A stretch of 64,000 bases of DNA from assembly GCF_028369065.1 (NCBI RefSeq), contig NZ_JAQNDA010000002.1:1-64000 (forward strand), given 5' to 3'. Shown here piece after piece: positions 16,029 through 24,069 of the stretch (positions are counted from its first letter, which is position 1; every line of letters begins with the position of its first letter). The stretch is from Marinobacter sp. SS21 (GTDB lineage: Bacteria; Pseudomonadota; Gammaproteobacteria; Pseudomonadales; Oleiphilaceae). The translations under genes were made by a program, and so were the position numbers. The notes under the pieces are model-generated. The model saw nothing but the letters and a program-made list of their open reading frames with translations. It had not been told where the DNA came from and made no database searches.

Positions 16029-16214
16029 TCAGGATAACGGGGTTTTCCTCACTTTCAGTAGTGGTACATCTGGCCCTTTTGCTTCAAGTTCCCGTATCGC
16101 ACCCTGGATTTGTTAGGTATAGCGTTGGAGTTGAATGGTGCCGAACTCCAAGAGGGTGGCTTCCAGTATGTCGTCGAGATCGGAGAGCGCTGAGTCCGTT
16201 AGGGTAACCTCCAT
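16029..16214 (-). pseudogene. ParE-like toxin, interrupted
   Basis: The minus-strand reading MEVTLTDSALSDLDDILEA...LLEFGTIQLQRYT, then stop, then QIQGAIRELEAKGPDVPLLKVRK is a ParE/RelE-superfamily toxin. A TAA at 16113-16115 interrupts it after 33 codons and another stop at 16029 cuts the C-terminus. It lies 14 bp after the parD-like gene, as in parDE operons. It should be inactive. The stretch 15928-16028 holds only a dispersed repeat (ACACCCATTAGCCAGTG) and no gene. Confidence 0.75.
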
Positions 16215-16227
16215 GGTTCCATTGCAT

Positions 16228-16543
16228 TTAGGCGTCCGGTTTCTTAAGGGCTTTCAGATGGGCTCTCTCCGAGAGATAGCTCGCAAATTCATCTCCGGTG
16301 AACTTGCGGGTCTTGCCGGATTTCACATCTCGTTGGCCCAGTTCGATGGCGTCCCTCAGTTCGTTCATTTTCGTCAGGTAGGCGGATTCCGCCTCTTCTA
16401 CCATTCTGAGGCCCGTTCGCAGTACTTCGCTGGCATTCTGGTATCGGCCAGATTCGACCAGTCGGTCTACCACTTCTGATTGGTGATTGGTGATTGGTGA
16501 TTGGTGATTGGTGATTGGTGAGTACGATGTTCCTCGTAGCCAT
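16228..16543 (-). pseudogene. ParD-like antitoxin, frameshifted by a heptanucleotide repeat
   Basis: The gene begins MATRNIVLT at 16543, the usual ParD ribbon-helix-helix opening. It then enters six copies of a 7-bp repeat, after which the rest (VVDRLVESGRYQNASEVLRTG... to KKPDA) is in another frame. The start and the body are out of phase by one base. Loss of one repeat unit would bring them into frame. The body alone (16228-16473) could start at GTG but would lack the DNA-binding strand. The toxin downstream is also broken, so this copy of the module is decayed or switched off. Confidence 0.75.
16478..16521. repeat. Heptanucleotide tandem repeat (GATTGGT)6 inside parD
   Basis: Six exact GATTGGT units (TCACCAA-type on the coding strand) at 16478-16519 plus two bases. 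Because 7 is not a multiple of 3, each gain or loss of a unit changes the antitoxin reading frame. Confidence 0.95.
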
Positions 16544-16566
16544 GGCGCTGATCCTGTGAGGACTTT

Positions 16567-16585
16567 ATTGGCATATTATGCCAAT
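16567..16585. promoter_or_regulatory. Palindrome upstream of the parD remnant
   Basis: ATTGGCATA-T-TATGCCAAT is a perfect 9-1-9 palindrome, 24 bp upstream of the parD start. It is a likely ParD operator that has outlived the coding function. Confidence 0.6.
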
Positions 16586-16704
16586 GGGCTGGGGTGGCCA
16601 GCGAATCCAGGTAACCAGACGGGGTATGGGGTTCTAGCCCGGAGCACCGCAGCATTTGCTAGTATGACCGCCCTGTCTCCCTGATAACGATCAAACCCTG
16701 CAAA

Positions 16705-18504
16705 ATGAACGCTCCCTTCAAACTGCGCCCCTACCAGCAGGAAGCGGTCGATGCCACCTTGCGGCATTTTCGCCAATCCGACGAATCTGCCGTCATCGTG
16801 CTGCCCACCGGTGCGGGCAAGAGTCTGGTCATTGCCGAGCTGGCCCGGCTGGCCCGGCGCAAGATTCTGGTGCTGACCCACGTCAAAGAGCTGGTGGAGC
16901 AGAATCACGCCAAGTACCAGAGCTATGGCTTAACGGGCGGGGTCTTCTCCGCCGGACTGAAACGGAAGGAAAACCGGCATCAGGTGACCTTCGCCAGCGT
17001 GCAGTCGGTAGCGGCAAACCTGGATCAGTTCCGGGATGAATACTCGCTGGTCATCATCGATGAGTGCCATCGGGTCAGCGGTGATGACAGCAGTCAGTAT
17101 CAACGGATCATCGAGCTGCTGCGGCAACAGAACGACGCCCTCAAAGTGCTCGGGCTCACCGCCACGCCCTACCGGCTGGCCATGGGCTGGATCTACCGCT
17201 ATCACTACCGGGGCTTTGTTCGCGGGTCCAGTGACGAGCAAGATAAGCCCTTTCAGCATTGCATCTACGAACTGCCGTTGAGTTACATGATCAGCCGGGG
17301 CTATCTCACCAAGCCTGACTTGGTGAACGCGGCGGTGGCGCAATACGATTTCTCCGCGCTGGCGCAGGACCGCTTTGGCGAATACGCCGAGAAGGACGTC
17401 AACCAGCTGCTGGGCAAACATAAGCGGGTGACCCGCGCCATCATAGAGCAGGTGATGGAGCTGGCCGTTGAGCGCCAGGGGGTGATGATCTTTGCGGCCA
17501 CCGTGGAGCATGCGCGGGAGATCACCGGTTATTTGCCGGAACCGCAAACCGCCCTGGTGACCGGCGCGACCGATCTGAAGGACCGGGACCTGCTGATTCA
17601 GCGTTTCAAACAGCGGCAGTTGAAGTACCTGGTGAATGTGTCGGTGCTGACCACGGGCTTCGATGCGCCCCATGTGGACTTTATTGCCATTCTGCGGCCG
17701 ACCCAGTCGGTCAGCCTGTACCAGCAGATCGTCGGCCGCGGTCTTCGTCTGGACGAGGGTAAGCAGGATTGCCTGGTGATGGATTACGCGGGCAACAGCG
17801 TGAATCTGCATCACCCGGAGGTGGGGGAGGCGAAACCGAACCCCGACAGTGAGCCGGTGCAGGTGTTCTGTCCGGGCTGTGGCTTCGCCAACATCTTCTG
17901 GGGCATCACCGACAGTGACGGCCGTGTGACCGAGCATTACGGGCGCCGTTGTCAGGGGCTGCTGGAGCCTGCGGATGAGGATGGCCCAGCCGGGCAGACC
18001 GGGCGCCCTGAGCAGTGCGACTACCGTTTCCGTTTCAAGGAATGCCCACACTGCGGAGGCGAGAATGACATTGCCGCCCGCAACTGTCAGCAGTGCCGTA
18101 AAGCGATCATCGATCCGGACGATCAGCTACGAGACGCCCTGAGACTCAAGGACGCCATGGTGATCCGTTGCGCCGGGATTACGTTGGGCACTTTTGATCG
18201 TAGCAATGGCAGGAGCGGCAACAAACTGAAGATCACCTATCACGGCGAGGATGGGGAGGAACTCAGCGAGTCGTTTGATTTCAGCAAGCCGACTCAGCGC
18301 ATCGTGTTTAACAAGCTGTTCGGACGTCGCTTGGCGAATGGCCAGGCCCCGAACGAGTTCAGCAGAGCCGAGGAGGTTCTTGAGATTCAGGCCCTGCTGC
18401 CGGCACCGGATTTCGTCATTGCCCGCAAGCAGAAGCACTATTGGCAGGTACAGGAGCGAATTTTTGATTATCAGGGTCATTATCGAAAGGCGAACGAAGT
18501 GTAA
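16705..18504 (+). CDS. radD: RadD, superfamily 2 DNA helicase/ATPase
   Basis: A 599-residue protein that aligns by eye throughout with E. coli RadD (YejH, 586 residues). Walker A LPTGAGKS is at 33-40 and motif II DECH at 119-122. [17 protein letters not shown] and [10 protein letters not shown] are motifs III, IV and VI. The C-terminal part has the RadD zinc-type cysteines ([28 protein letters not shown]). RadD works with RecA and SSB in double-strand-break repair. It is a single gene on the plus strand with its own upstream region; the start [13 protein letters not shown] context agrees with the family. Confidence 0.96.
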   Translation: MNAPFKLRPYQQEAVDATLRHFRQSDESAVIVLPTGAGKSLVIAELARLARRKILVLTHVKELVEQNHAKYQSYGLTGGVFSAGLKRKENRHQVTFASVQSVAANLDQFRDEYSLVIIDECHRVSGDDSSQYQRIIELLRQQNDALKVLGLTATPYRLAMGWIYRYHYRGFVRGSSDEQDKPFQHCIYELPLSYMISRGYLTKPDLVNAAVAQYDFSALAQDRFGEYAEKDVNQLLGKHKRVTRAIIEQVMELAVERQGVMIFAATVEHAREITGYLPEPQTALVTGATDLKDRDLLIQRFKQRQLKYLVNVSVLTTGFDAPHVDFIAILRPTQSVSLYQQIVGRGLRLDEGKQDCLVMDYAGNSVNLHHPEVGEAKPNPDSEPVQVFCPGCGFANIFWGITDSDGRVTEHYGRRCQGLLEPADEDGPAGQTGRPEQCDYRFRFKECPHCGGENDIAARNCQQCRKAIIDPDDQLRDALRLKDAMVIRCAGITLGTFDRSNGRSGNKLKITYHGEDGEELSESFDFSKPTQRIVFNKLFGRRLANGQAPNEFSRAEEVLEIQALLPAPDFVIARKQKHYWQVQERIFDYQGHYRKANEV

Positions 18505-18600
18505 GGCTTTGAAATTGAAACACGCGCTGCCGATTCGGAAGAGGTAGTGCACGGCCACGCGCATGAAGGGTAACTCCGGCATGTTGTGGGGTTTCATGAT

Positions 18601-18634
18601 ACCCGTTCTGGGTATAATATTACCCAAAATGGGT
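18601..18634 (+). promoter_or_regulatory. Promoter with twin ACCCN5GGGT operators, MNT-HEPN operon
   Basis: Two 13-bp palindromic sites, ACCCGTTCTGGGT (18601-18613) and ACCCAAAATGGGT (18622-18634), have centres 21 bp apart. A consensus -10 box TATAAT (18613-18618) lies between them. Binding at either site would block the promoter. The same pair of sites with the same 21-bp spacing recurs at 19676-19709 beyond the operon. Confidence 0.75.
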
Positions 18635-18652
18635 TTTATGGTCGCCGGTAAT

Positions 18653-19252
18653 ATGCTCGCAGTAACAACAGATCGTACTGGATTAGCGGACGCTCTGTTC
18701 TCCGCAACCCGCCAGAAGGTCTTGCACCTATTCTTCACGCGGCCGGGAAGGGACTTTTCGATCAAAGAACTCATTGAGCAGGCGGAAGCTGGTTCGGGTG
18801 CAGTGCAGCGGGAAGTTGCGCGTCTGGTGGATAGCGGGCTGGTGCAAGTTCATCTGCAGGGACGCCAGAAGCGGTATAAAGCCAATCCGAATTCGCCCGT
18901 TTATCCGGAATTGTCTTCTCTTGTCTCCAAGCTGCTCGGTCCAGAGCAACAAGTTGCAGATGCCCTCAAGCCGATTAGCGATGGAATCGAACTGGCCCTG
19001 ATTTATGGCTCGGTGGCCAAGAAGACGGATCATGCCGATAGTGATATCGACCTTCTGTTGGTTTCAGATTCCCTGACCCTGGAAGAGGTCTTCGAGGCGT
19101 TGGGGGCTGCTGAGATCAATCTTTCCCGGACCATTAACCCCACCCTCTACAATCGAGAAGAGTTTAAAAAACGCCGAGCTAACGATAGCCCTTTTTTGAG
19201 GAAAGTCCTGGAAGGACAGTACATATTGTTGCAAGGAAGCATTGATGAATGA
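18653..19252 (+). CDS. Winged-helix/MNT-type nucleotidyltransferase antitoxin
   Basis: A 199-residue protein. Residues 10-80 form a winged helix (IKELIEQAEAGSGAVQREVARLVDSGL) and residues 112-180 a minimal nucleotidyltransferase with the signature GS-x10-D-x-D (G119, S120, D131, D133). MNT proteins of this class neutralise HEPN toxins by adding nucleotides to them, and the wHTH would provide autoregulation. The ATG at 18653 is chosen because the TATAAT at 18613 rules out the longer reading; 18638 is an alternative. The gene overlaps the next by 8 bp. Confidence 0.85.
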   Translation: MLAVTTDRTGLADALFSATRQKVLHLFFTRPGRDFSIKELIEQAEAGSGAVQREVARLVDSGLVQVHLQGRQKRYKANPNSPVYPELSSLVSKLLGPEQQVADALKPISDGIELALIYGSVAKKTDHADSDIDLLLVSDSLTLEEVFEALGAAEINLSRTINPTLYNREEFKKRRANDSPFLRKVLEGQYILLQGSIDE

Positions 19253-19673
19253 GGAAGCACTGGAAAATCTGGTCCGGATACACAAGCTCCACCATGAGCC
19301 AGCGGATGCCGGCGAGGTTCAGGGGCTCATCCAATCCGGTAGCGTTCGACTGAACGACGCGGGTTTGGAGGCGCTTAGCCTGGAGAGCCGCTTTGATCTG
19401 TCTTACAACGCAGCGCATGCGCTCTCTTTGGCGGCACTTCGTCATTTTGGCTATCGTTCTGACAACCGGTATCTGGTCTTCCAATGCCTGCAACACACGC
19501 TCGGCCTGTCACCAGCAAAATGGCGGGTGCTTGATCAGGCCCATCGCAAACGGAATTTGGCAGAGTATGAAGGCGATATCGAGGTAGACGGAGCGATGGT
19601 GACAAGTCTCGTGGAGATAACGGAAGAAATCAGGCGAGCGGTGGTTGCACTCACGGCCGGAGAAAACTCCTGA
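19245..19673 (+). CDS. HEPN-domain toxin
   Basis: A 142-residue all-helical protein. A helix SYNAAHALSLAALRHFGYR and the motif AHRKRNLAEYEG near residues 105-116 are typical of HEPN proteins paired with MNT nucleotidyltransferases; in active family members a conserved Arg-polar motif here cleaves RNA. Start and stop overlap with the MNT gene show translational coupling. The toxin role is by family and context. Confidence 0.82.
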   Translation: MNEEALENLVRIHKLHHEPADAGEVQGLIQSGSVRLNDAGLEALSLESRFDLSYNAAHALSLAALRHFGYRSDNRYLVFQCLQHTLGLSPAKWRVLDQAHRKRNLAEYEGDIEVDGAMVTSLVEITEEIRRAVVALTAGENS

Positions 19674-19674
19674 A

Positions 19675-19710
19675 TACCCATATTGGGTAAACATGTGCCC
19701 AATATGGGTA
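19675..19710. promoter_or_regulatory. Twin ACCCN5GGGT palindromes downstream of the MNT-HEPN operon
   Basis: ACCCATATTGGGT (19676-19688) and GCCCAATATGGGT (19697-19709), centres 21 bp apart, begin 2 bp after the toxin stop. Together they also form one large inverted repeat (13-nt arms TACCCATATTGGG/CCCAATATGGGTA, 10-nt loop), so terminator function is an alternative. The neighbour on the far side is convergent, so this is not an ordinary promoter operator. Confidence 0.7.
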
Positions 19711-19730
19711 GTGTTTTCGACGATGAGCCA

Positions 19731-20138
19731 TTACCTGAGCGCAGGCTGGGGCGCCTTACCTGCAGCCACCCGCTTCATCCACGCCATATCCAGCGGAACC
19801 ACCACGTTCAGGACGAACAGCACCCAGCCCAGGGGCAGCAGGCTCTGGGCAAACCACACCATCAGGGCGAGGGCCAGCAGGGCCCAGGTCACATCCACCA
19901 CAATCATCAGGTTGAAGTACTTCTCCTGCCACTTCTGGTTGATGGCCATGGCGGCCATGTCCACGCACCACAGCAGCATCACAACGCCGACCACCAGGTA
20001 GAAGGTGGCGCCGGGGCCGCCCGCCCACTGGGCAATCGGCTCCGCGGCCAGGATGAGCGCCAACGCCAGGGGCGTGGAGAGGAAGACATCGCTCAGGATG
20101 ATTTGCTTCACGCTGAATTGACGGACAAAGTTTTTCAT
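19731..20138 (-). CDS. Small integral membrane protein, unknown function
   Basis: A 135-residue protein with four predicted membrane helices (starting at about residues 14, 43, 78 and 104) and a short basic C-terminal tail. No catalytic motif or family was recognised. It is convergent with the MNT-HEPN operon and divergent from the XRE regulator at 20289, which may control it. The divergent gap at 20139-20288 contains a possible palindromic stretch TTACCTGTGAGGTAA near 20214. Confidence 0.7.
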   Translation of the reverse strand: MKNFVRQFSVKQIILSDVFLSTPLALALILAAEPIAQWAGGPGATFYLVVGVVMLLWCVDMAAMAINQKWQEKYFNLMIVVDVTWALLALALMVWFAQSLLPLGWVLFVLNVVVPLDMAWMKRVAAGKAPQPALR

Positions 20139-20288
20139 GGGATCACCTCAATCGGGGTTCGCAATGGGTTGGACTACGCTTCCAAGCTTCCACCCGGGTG
20201 GTGATGGGCTCAATTACCTGTGAGGTAATGGTGCCGCCTACCTTCGGTTAGGATAATGGCTGAACTCTCGGAAATGACAGGGAATACA

Positions 20289-21071
20289 ATGAGCGCCTTC
20301 GGTACGCTGTTCAGAGAAATGCGGCAGGGTAAGCGCCTGAGCCAGATGGATTTCGCGCTGGCGTGTGAGGTGTCGGCAAAGCACATCAGCTTTCTGGAAA
20401 CCGGCCGCAGCCAGCCCAGCAAGGGCATGGTTCTGCATCTGGCGCAAATGCTGCAAACGGACCTGGCGGGCACCAACCGTCTGTTGTCGGCGGCGGGTTA
20501 CAGCCAGGTCTACTCCGACCAGGATCTGAACGCGCCCTGCATGGCGATGATCAAGGAGGCGCTGGAGCACCTGTTGCAGGGGCACCTGCCGTACCCGGCG
20601 GTGGTGTTCGACCATGAGTATTATCTGGTGATGGCCAACCAGGCCATGCAGGCGCTGATGATGAAAATGGCGGCTCTGGGTGCCCAGTTTCCGGCCCGGC
20701 CAAACTTTCTGCTGTCGCTGCTGGACAGCAAGGGCATCAAACCCTTCGTGGGCGACTGGGAGAACATCGCCTGCCACATGCTGCAACGTGTCTACCATGA
20801 GCATCTTGCCGGCCCCTTCCGGGATCAGCCCAACCGCTTGCTTGAGCAGGCCCTGACGATGCCCGGTATCCCGCAACACTGGAAATCCCACGTGGTGGAA
20901 CACCTGGACTACCCGGCGATTCCATTCACCCTGAACCTGGGGGACCAGCAGCTCAGAATCTTCTCCACCATCGCAACCATCGGCACGCCCCTGGACGTCA
21001 CCGCCCAGAATTTGCGGATCGAGCATTTCTTTCCGATGGATGAGGCCAGTAAGGCGTATTGGAAAGATTGA
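20289..21071 (+). CDS. XRE-family regulator with MmyB-like ligand domain
   Basis: A 260-residue protein with an N-terminal helix-turn-helix at about 5-65 (RLSQMDFALACEVSAKHISFLETGRS) and a C-terminal MmyB-like sensor domain (about 95-255; FDHEYYLVMANQAMQALM, LNLGDQQLRIFSTIATIGTP, ending in HFFPMD). Members often sense fatty acids or small ligands and control adjacent enzyme genes. ATG 20289 follows an AGGGA site; a longer reading from 20256 is less likely. Divergent from the small membrane protein gene. Confidence 0.88.
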   Translation: MSAFGTLFREMRQGKRLSQMDFALACEVSAKHISFLETGRSQPSKGMVLHLAQMLQTDLAGTNRLLSAAGYSQVYSDQDLNAPCMAMIKEALEHLLQGHLPYPAVVFDHEYYLVMANQAMQALMMKMAALGAQFPARPNFLLSLLDSKGIKPFVGDWENIACHMLQRVYHEHLAGPFRDQPNRLLEQALTMPGIPQHWKSHVVEHLDYPAIPFTLNLGDQQLRIFSTIATIGTPLDVTAQNLRIEHFFPMDEASKAYWKD

Positions 21072-21113
21072 GGGGGCATCTTTTTCTCCCCTGAAGTCGG
21101 CGCCGCTGCGGGC

Positions 21114-21119
21114 TATAAT
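21114..21119 (+). promoter_or_regulatory. -10 box of slyD
   Basis: A perfect TATAAT stands 31 bp before the slyD start. The -35 region is not convincing. Confidence 0.5.
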
Positions 21120-21149
21120 GGCGTACTTTTAATCGTCGCAGAGAACCTT

Positions 21150-21632
21150 ATGCCAATCGAAAAGAATCAGGTGGTCTTGTTTCACTACAGCGTCCGTGAT
21201 GAACAGGGCAACGCCGTTGAAAGCTCCCGTGGCGGCGAACCGAACGCCTACCTCCATGGCCACGGCGGCATCATCCAAGGCCTGGAAGAAGCCCTGGAAG
21301 GCCGCGACGCCGGCGATACCTTCAGCGTCACCGTCACGCAGGATAAAGCCTACGGTCCGCGCAGGCCCGACGCCATTCAGCGCGTGCCGATCAAGCATTT
21401 GATCGGTGCCAAACGCTGGAAAGCGGGCATGATCGCCCAAGTGCAAACCGAGCAGGGCGCGCGCCATGTGTTGGTCGCCAAAGTCGGCCACAAGTTTGCC
21501 GATGTCGACACCAATCATCCGATGGCCGGTAAAACCCTGACCTTCGATATCGAAATCATTGAAGTCCGCGCCGCCGATCCGGAAGAGATCGCCCACGGCC
21601 ATGTGCATGGGCCGGGTGGGCATCATCACTAA
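21150..21632 (+). CDS. slyD: FKBP-type peptidyl-prolyl isomerase SlyD
   Basis: A 160-residue SlyD-type FKBP. The isomerase domain is split by the insert-in-flap chaperone domain (about 70-125). Landmarks are YLHGHGGIIQGLEEALEG, YGPRRPDAIQRVP, and DTNHPMAGKTLTFDIEI. The His-rich tail (AHGHVHGPGGHHH) binds nickel in relatives. It catalyses proline isomerisation and assists folding and metal-enzyme maturation in the cytoplasm. It is a single gene with its own promoter. Confidence 0.95.
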   Translation: MPIEKNQVVLFHYSVRDEQGNAVESSRGGEPNAYLHGHGGIIQGLEEALEGRDAGDTFSVTVTQDKAYGPRRPDAIQRVPIKHLIGAKRWKAGMIAQVQTEQGARHVLVAKVGHKFADVDTNHPMAGKTLTFDIEIIEVRAADPEEIAHGHVHGPGGHHH

Positions 21633-21651
21633 CTAAAGGCGCCAAGCGACT

Positions 21652-21800
21652 GGGGCCAGATTGATGTTCATTTGATCAATTTGGCCCCGCCCCAACATTC
21701 GCTATACCGTCAGATAACCGTTTGCAGATCCCGATTTCAATGCTCGAACCCTTTGGGCGCACTTTCATCGGATTGGTCAAATTACAATCGATCTGAAAAT
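21652..21800. mobile_element. Non-autonomous, internally deleted RAYT-type element
   Basis: The left part (GGGGCCAGATTGAT...GATCAATTTGGCCCCGCCCC...ACATTCG) matches the left end of the RAYT elements at 1911 and 3036. The right part, ATTGGTCAAATTACAATCGATCTGA at about 21773-21797 (shown in shortened form: GGTCAAATTACAATCGATC), matches the end of the RAYT gene and its right repeat. The transposase body between them is missing, leaving about 150 bp. Confidence 0.65.
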
Positions 21801-21917
21801 CATGTAGCCAGCCTCCCATAGCCCGCTATGCGGCCCCCTCATGCGCGGCACGATCAGCAACTGCGCGAGATTCAGAAAAAGAGGGCCGGCTCCACCCCGC
21901 ACCGTTGGCCCAGGGCC
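21801..21917. repeat. Dispersed repeat, copy A (partner at 25761)
   Basis: CATGTAGCC..GCCTCCCATAGCCCG, then CGGCCCCCTCATGCGCG, then GCGAGATTCAGAAAAAGAGG and GGCCGGC..CCACCCCG are shared with 25761-25857. Copy A has about 20 extra bases in the middle. No coding potential. Confidence 0.75.
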
Positions 21918-21944
21918 GCCACGTGCTTGGGTGTCAGTTCAGTG

Positions 21945-22703
21945 TCAGGAGCCACCTTGCTGTTTCATGTATTTCACCAATGCCTGACAGCCCTTCTTGA
22001 AGGATCGCCCCAATATCGCCTTGCCTACCGGTCCGCTCAGCTTTAGGGGGAGCGCGGGTTCGTACGCTACGGTATAGGTGAAGCGGGTGATTGCCGGGCC
22101 GAGAGCCTCCAGGTGGTAATCTTCGACAAGCGTCTTCACAAACGGCAGGTTGGTGCCGGTGAAGTAGAATGAAAAGCGTTTGTTCTCCTCCCACTCAAAG
22201 AAATATTCGTCAACCTTGAGTGGGCCCAGGCGTACGGTTCGGGTGGTGCCAACGCCGAACGGCTTGGGGCTGGTCCAGGTGACCTTGTCGATCACGCCAA
22301 ACCACTGGGGCCAGGAATGTTCATCCTTGAACACAGCAAACACCTGTTCAGGCGTGGCAGGCAAGTCGATGACATTAAGGAGCCTCTGATTAACTCCGAA
22401 TCGCCTCTGCGCGATCTGAAGGCTGTAGATGCAAGACGCGGTTCGCAGCCAATGGCCGTCGCCCTTGGCAAGAGCCGCAACGCCGCAGGTGCAGCCTTCA
22501 GAGCGCGCCCTGCGGGGCGTTCAGAGCCATCCACACTCGGCGTTGCGCCTTTTTGCAAGGTCCAGACATTACTGCAAAGTCGCGCCTTGATTGTGAATGG
22601 CTCTGAATGCCAGAGGGGATCCGGAGTTAATCAGAGGCTCCTTAACTTCCTTTCGCGGTGCCTGCTCCAGATAATCCAGATCGGCGGGTGTGCAGTTTGG
22701 CAT
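21945..22703 (-). pseudogene. SRPBCC (polyketide cyclase-like) gene split by a MITE
   Basis: The body (21945-22374) is an SRPBCC lipid/ligand-binding protein (PATPEQVFAVFKDEHSWPQWFG... to KYMKQQGGS) without a proper start. Its first 20 codons, MPNCTPADLDYLEQAPRKEV, lie beyond the MITE at 22646-22703. Removing the MITE and one copy of the TTAA duplication joins them exactly in frame (EV-NVIDLPATPEQV), giving about 163 residues. With the MITE present, translation stops inside the element. A clean insertional knockout with otherwise intact coding sequence, so probably recent. Confidence 0.88.
22379..22641. mobile_element. MITE 1 with IS5-like ends, inserted in the SRPBCC gene
   Basis: A 263-bp element with perfect 20-bp terminal inverted repeats GGAGCCTCTGATTAACTCCG, flanked by TTAA at 22375-22378 and 22642-22645. 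The interior has no open frame of note but shares blocks such as CGCGGTTCGCAGCCAATGGC and TTGGCAAGAGCCGCAACGCC with MITE 2. The ends resemble the IS5 end at the left edge of the window, a probable transposase source. Confidence 0.92.
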
Positions 22704-23177
22704 GATGGGTTACCCGTTCTGGTCAGCGGATTTTGTGTCGTCAGCAGTCTGGCGCTGGGAATCGTCCTGGGTGTTCTGCTCCGTCTTCTGCTTCTGGTCA
22801 CCCAGGATCCGGGTCGCTGGGCAGATTTTGTAGGCTGGGCAACGGGTGCAGCTCACGGCGGCTGCTATTGGGCATAGGGTCATGGTTTCTCTCGGTCAGC
22901 TTTCGTTATTGGGTGTTTTTAGTTATCAAAAGCATGCGCGCGGCCATGTCCTCCGCAGCATCGGTCTCCAGATGGGGCCCGGTCATTCGGTCAGGGAGAA
23001 AACCGGGGCGTGATCCGCTGGCTTGGCGGCGCGCATCGCTTTGAGCCGATTATACGCTTCCAAAGCTGTTGGGCGATTGGCCCTGGCCCACGCCTAGGCC
23101 GATGTGGGGGTCAGGCATTATGGCGCGCGCGGGGCCAAACAACCGAGCCGCCTGGGGCCGCCCCTGTCGATTGCCCA
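22704..23177. other. Degenerate intergenic region
   Basis: No intact gene. On the minus strand, around 22984-23090, ARANRPTALEAYNRLKAM followed by RAAKPADHAPVFSLTE and a stop looks like the tail of a lost protein, possibly connected to the GST remnant next to it. Otherwise nothing recognisable. Confidence 0.4.
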
Positions 23178-23325
23178 GCGAGTGAATTTTCTTGAGGCTT
23201 GCAGGCGCCAGCATGGTTTTGGGGTCTCGCTGGTAACGCTGGATCTCGTAGGGCACGCCCAGCTCTTACAGTAACCAGAGAATACGCTGTGAGCGGGAAT
23301 TGTTCAGGTGATGAACTGTAATCAT
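23178..23325 (-). pseudogene. Glutathione S-transferase, N-terminal remnant
   Basis: Reading from 23325 gives MITVHHLNNSRSQRILWLL, a stop, then ELGVPYEIQRYQRDPKTMLAP and ASLKKIHSLG, the thioredoxin-fold start of a GST (family form LLEELGVPYE). The stop replaces an expected Glu codon (TAA for GAA), and similarity ends after about 50 residues. Not functional. Confidence 0.75.
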
Positions 23326-23341
23326 GCAGAAATTCCGTTCG

Positions 23342-23971
23342 TTAGATTAAACCCGATCTGATCATGTCAAAGGTATCCAGAATGCGCGCCACATACTGGT
23401 CTTTCGGGCGGAAGCTGCTTTGGGGGCTGAGTGACACGTCCCGCTCCAGGTGGTCCAGCATCTTGTAGAGGCGCCGACGGTGCAAACCGATCGCCGCCTG
23501 CACCGGATCGGAAATGACGCCCGACAACGCCGCAAACGCCGCCAATGCGGCCATGACGGCAGCCATCACGCTGGCCGTTGTCGCCAGCGACGGCTCCGGT
23601 GGAAACCAGCTGTAGTACCAGCCGCCGATGGTTTCACCCAGGATGAAGTCCCTGGCGGCCAGGGTTTTTGCGAGCATGGACGCGAGCACCACCCCGAGCC
23701 CGATGCCACCCGGGGTAAACTTCTGGAATGCAAACGCGCCCAACACGGTACAGGAAATACTGTTGGTGATATCGGCAGACGCTGTCCGGGTTACCCGGTA
23801 CTGATTGAGCGCGTCGGCGACCAGCGGTTCGATCAGCCTGCTAAACCGCTGGTGATTGACCGGCTCACAGGTATGGCGTGCATAGACAGCCTCCAGGGCC
23901 TCAACCAGATAGTCCTCCAGCAGGTGGCCCGACGGCCCCTTGTTCAGCAGCTCCATCTGGATCAGCTCCAC
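23342..23971 (-). pseudogene. Truncated copy of the DUF6635-like membrane protein (5' end lost)
   Basis: These 209 residues match the C-terminal two thirds of the 320-residue protein at 27744-28706, from LLNKGPSGHLLEDYLVEALEAVYARHTCEPV to ILDTFDMIRSGL, with scattered substitutions. The first about 112 residues are missing. At the break the sequence passes directly into a REP-like fragment and an IS5-like end (23975-24012), so a repeat insertion or deletion removed the start. A GTG could begin a shorter protein but function is doubtful. Confidence 0.75.
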
Positions 23972-23974
23972 TGG

Positions 23975-24012
23975 ACTGGGGTCAGATTGATTTTTATTTG
24001 ATCAGAGGCTCT
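23975..24012. repeat. REP fragment fused to a solo IS5/MITE-type end
   Basis: TGGGGTCAGATTGATTTTTA resembles the RAYT left end; it runs straight into GATCAGAGGCTCTTTAG, a solo terminal repeat of the MITE family. The junction replaces the 5' end of the neighbouring gene. Confidence 0.6.
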
Positions 24013-24069
24013 TTAGAAACCGGGAAGGATTATTTTGCGCTCCAGCACTGAACAACCCGAGGCCCCTGC

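Noticed and set aside
16930-18051. Long minus-strand frame inside radD
   Set aside because: Shadow frame; radD on the plus strand matches its family from end to end.
19675-19710. Palindromes read only as a rho-independent terminator
   Set aside because: The stem is AT-interrupted, the T-run that follows is only four bases, and the same paired sites occur at the promoter; an operator role is at least as likely.
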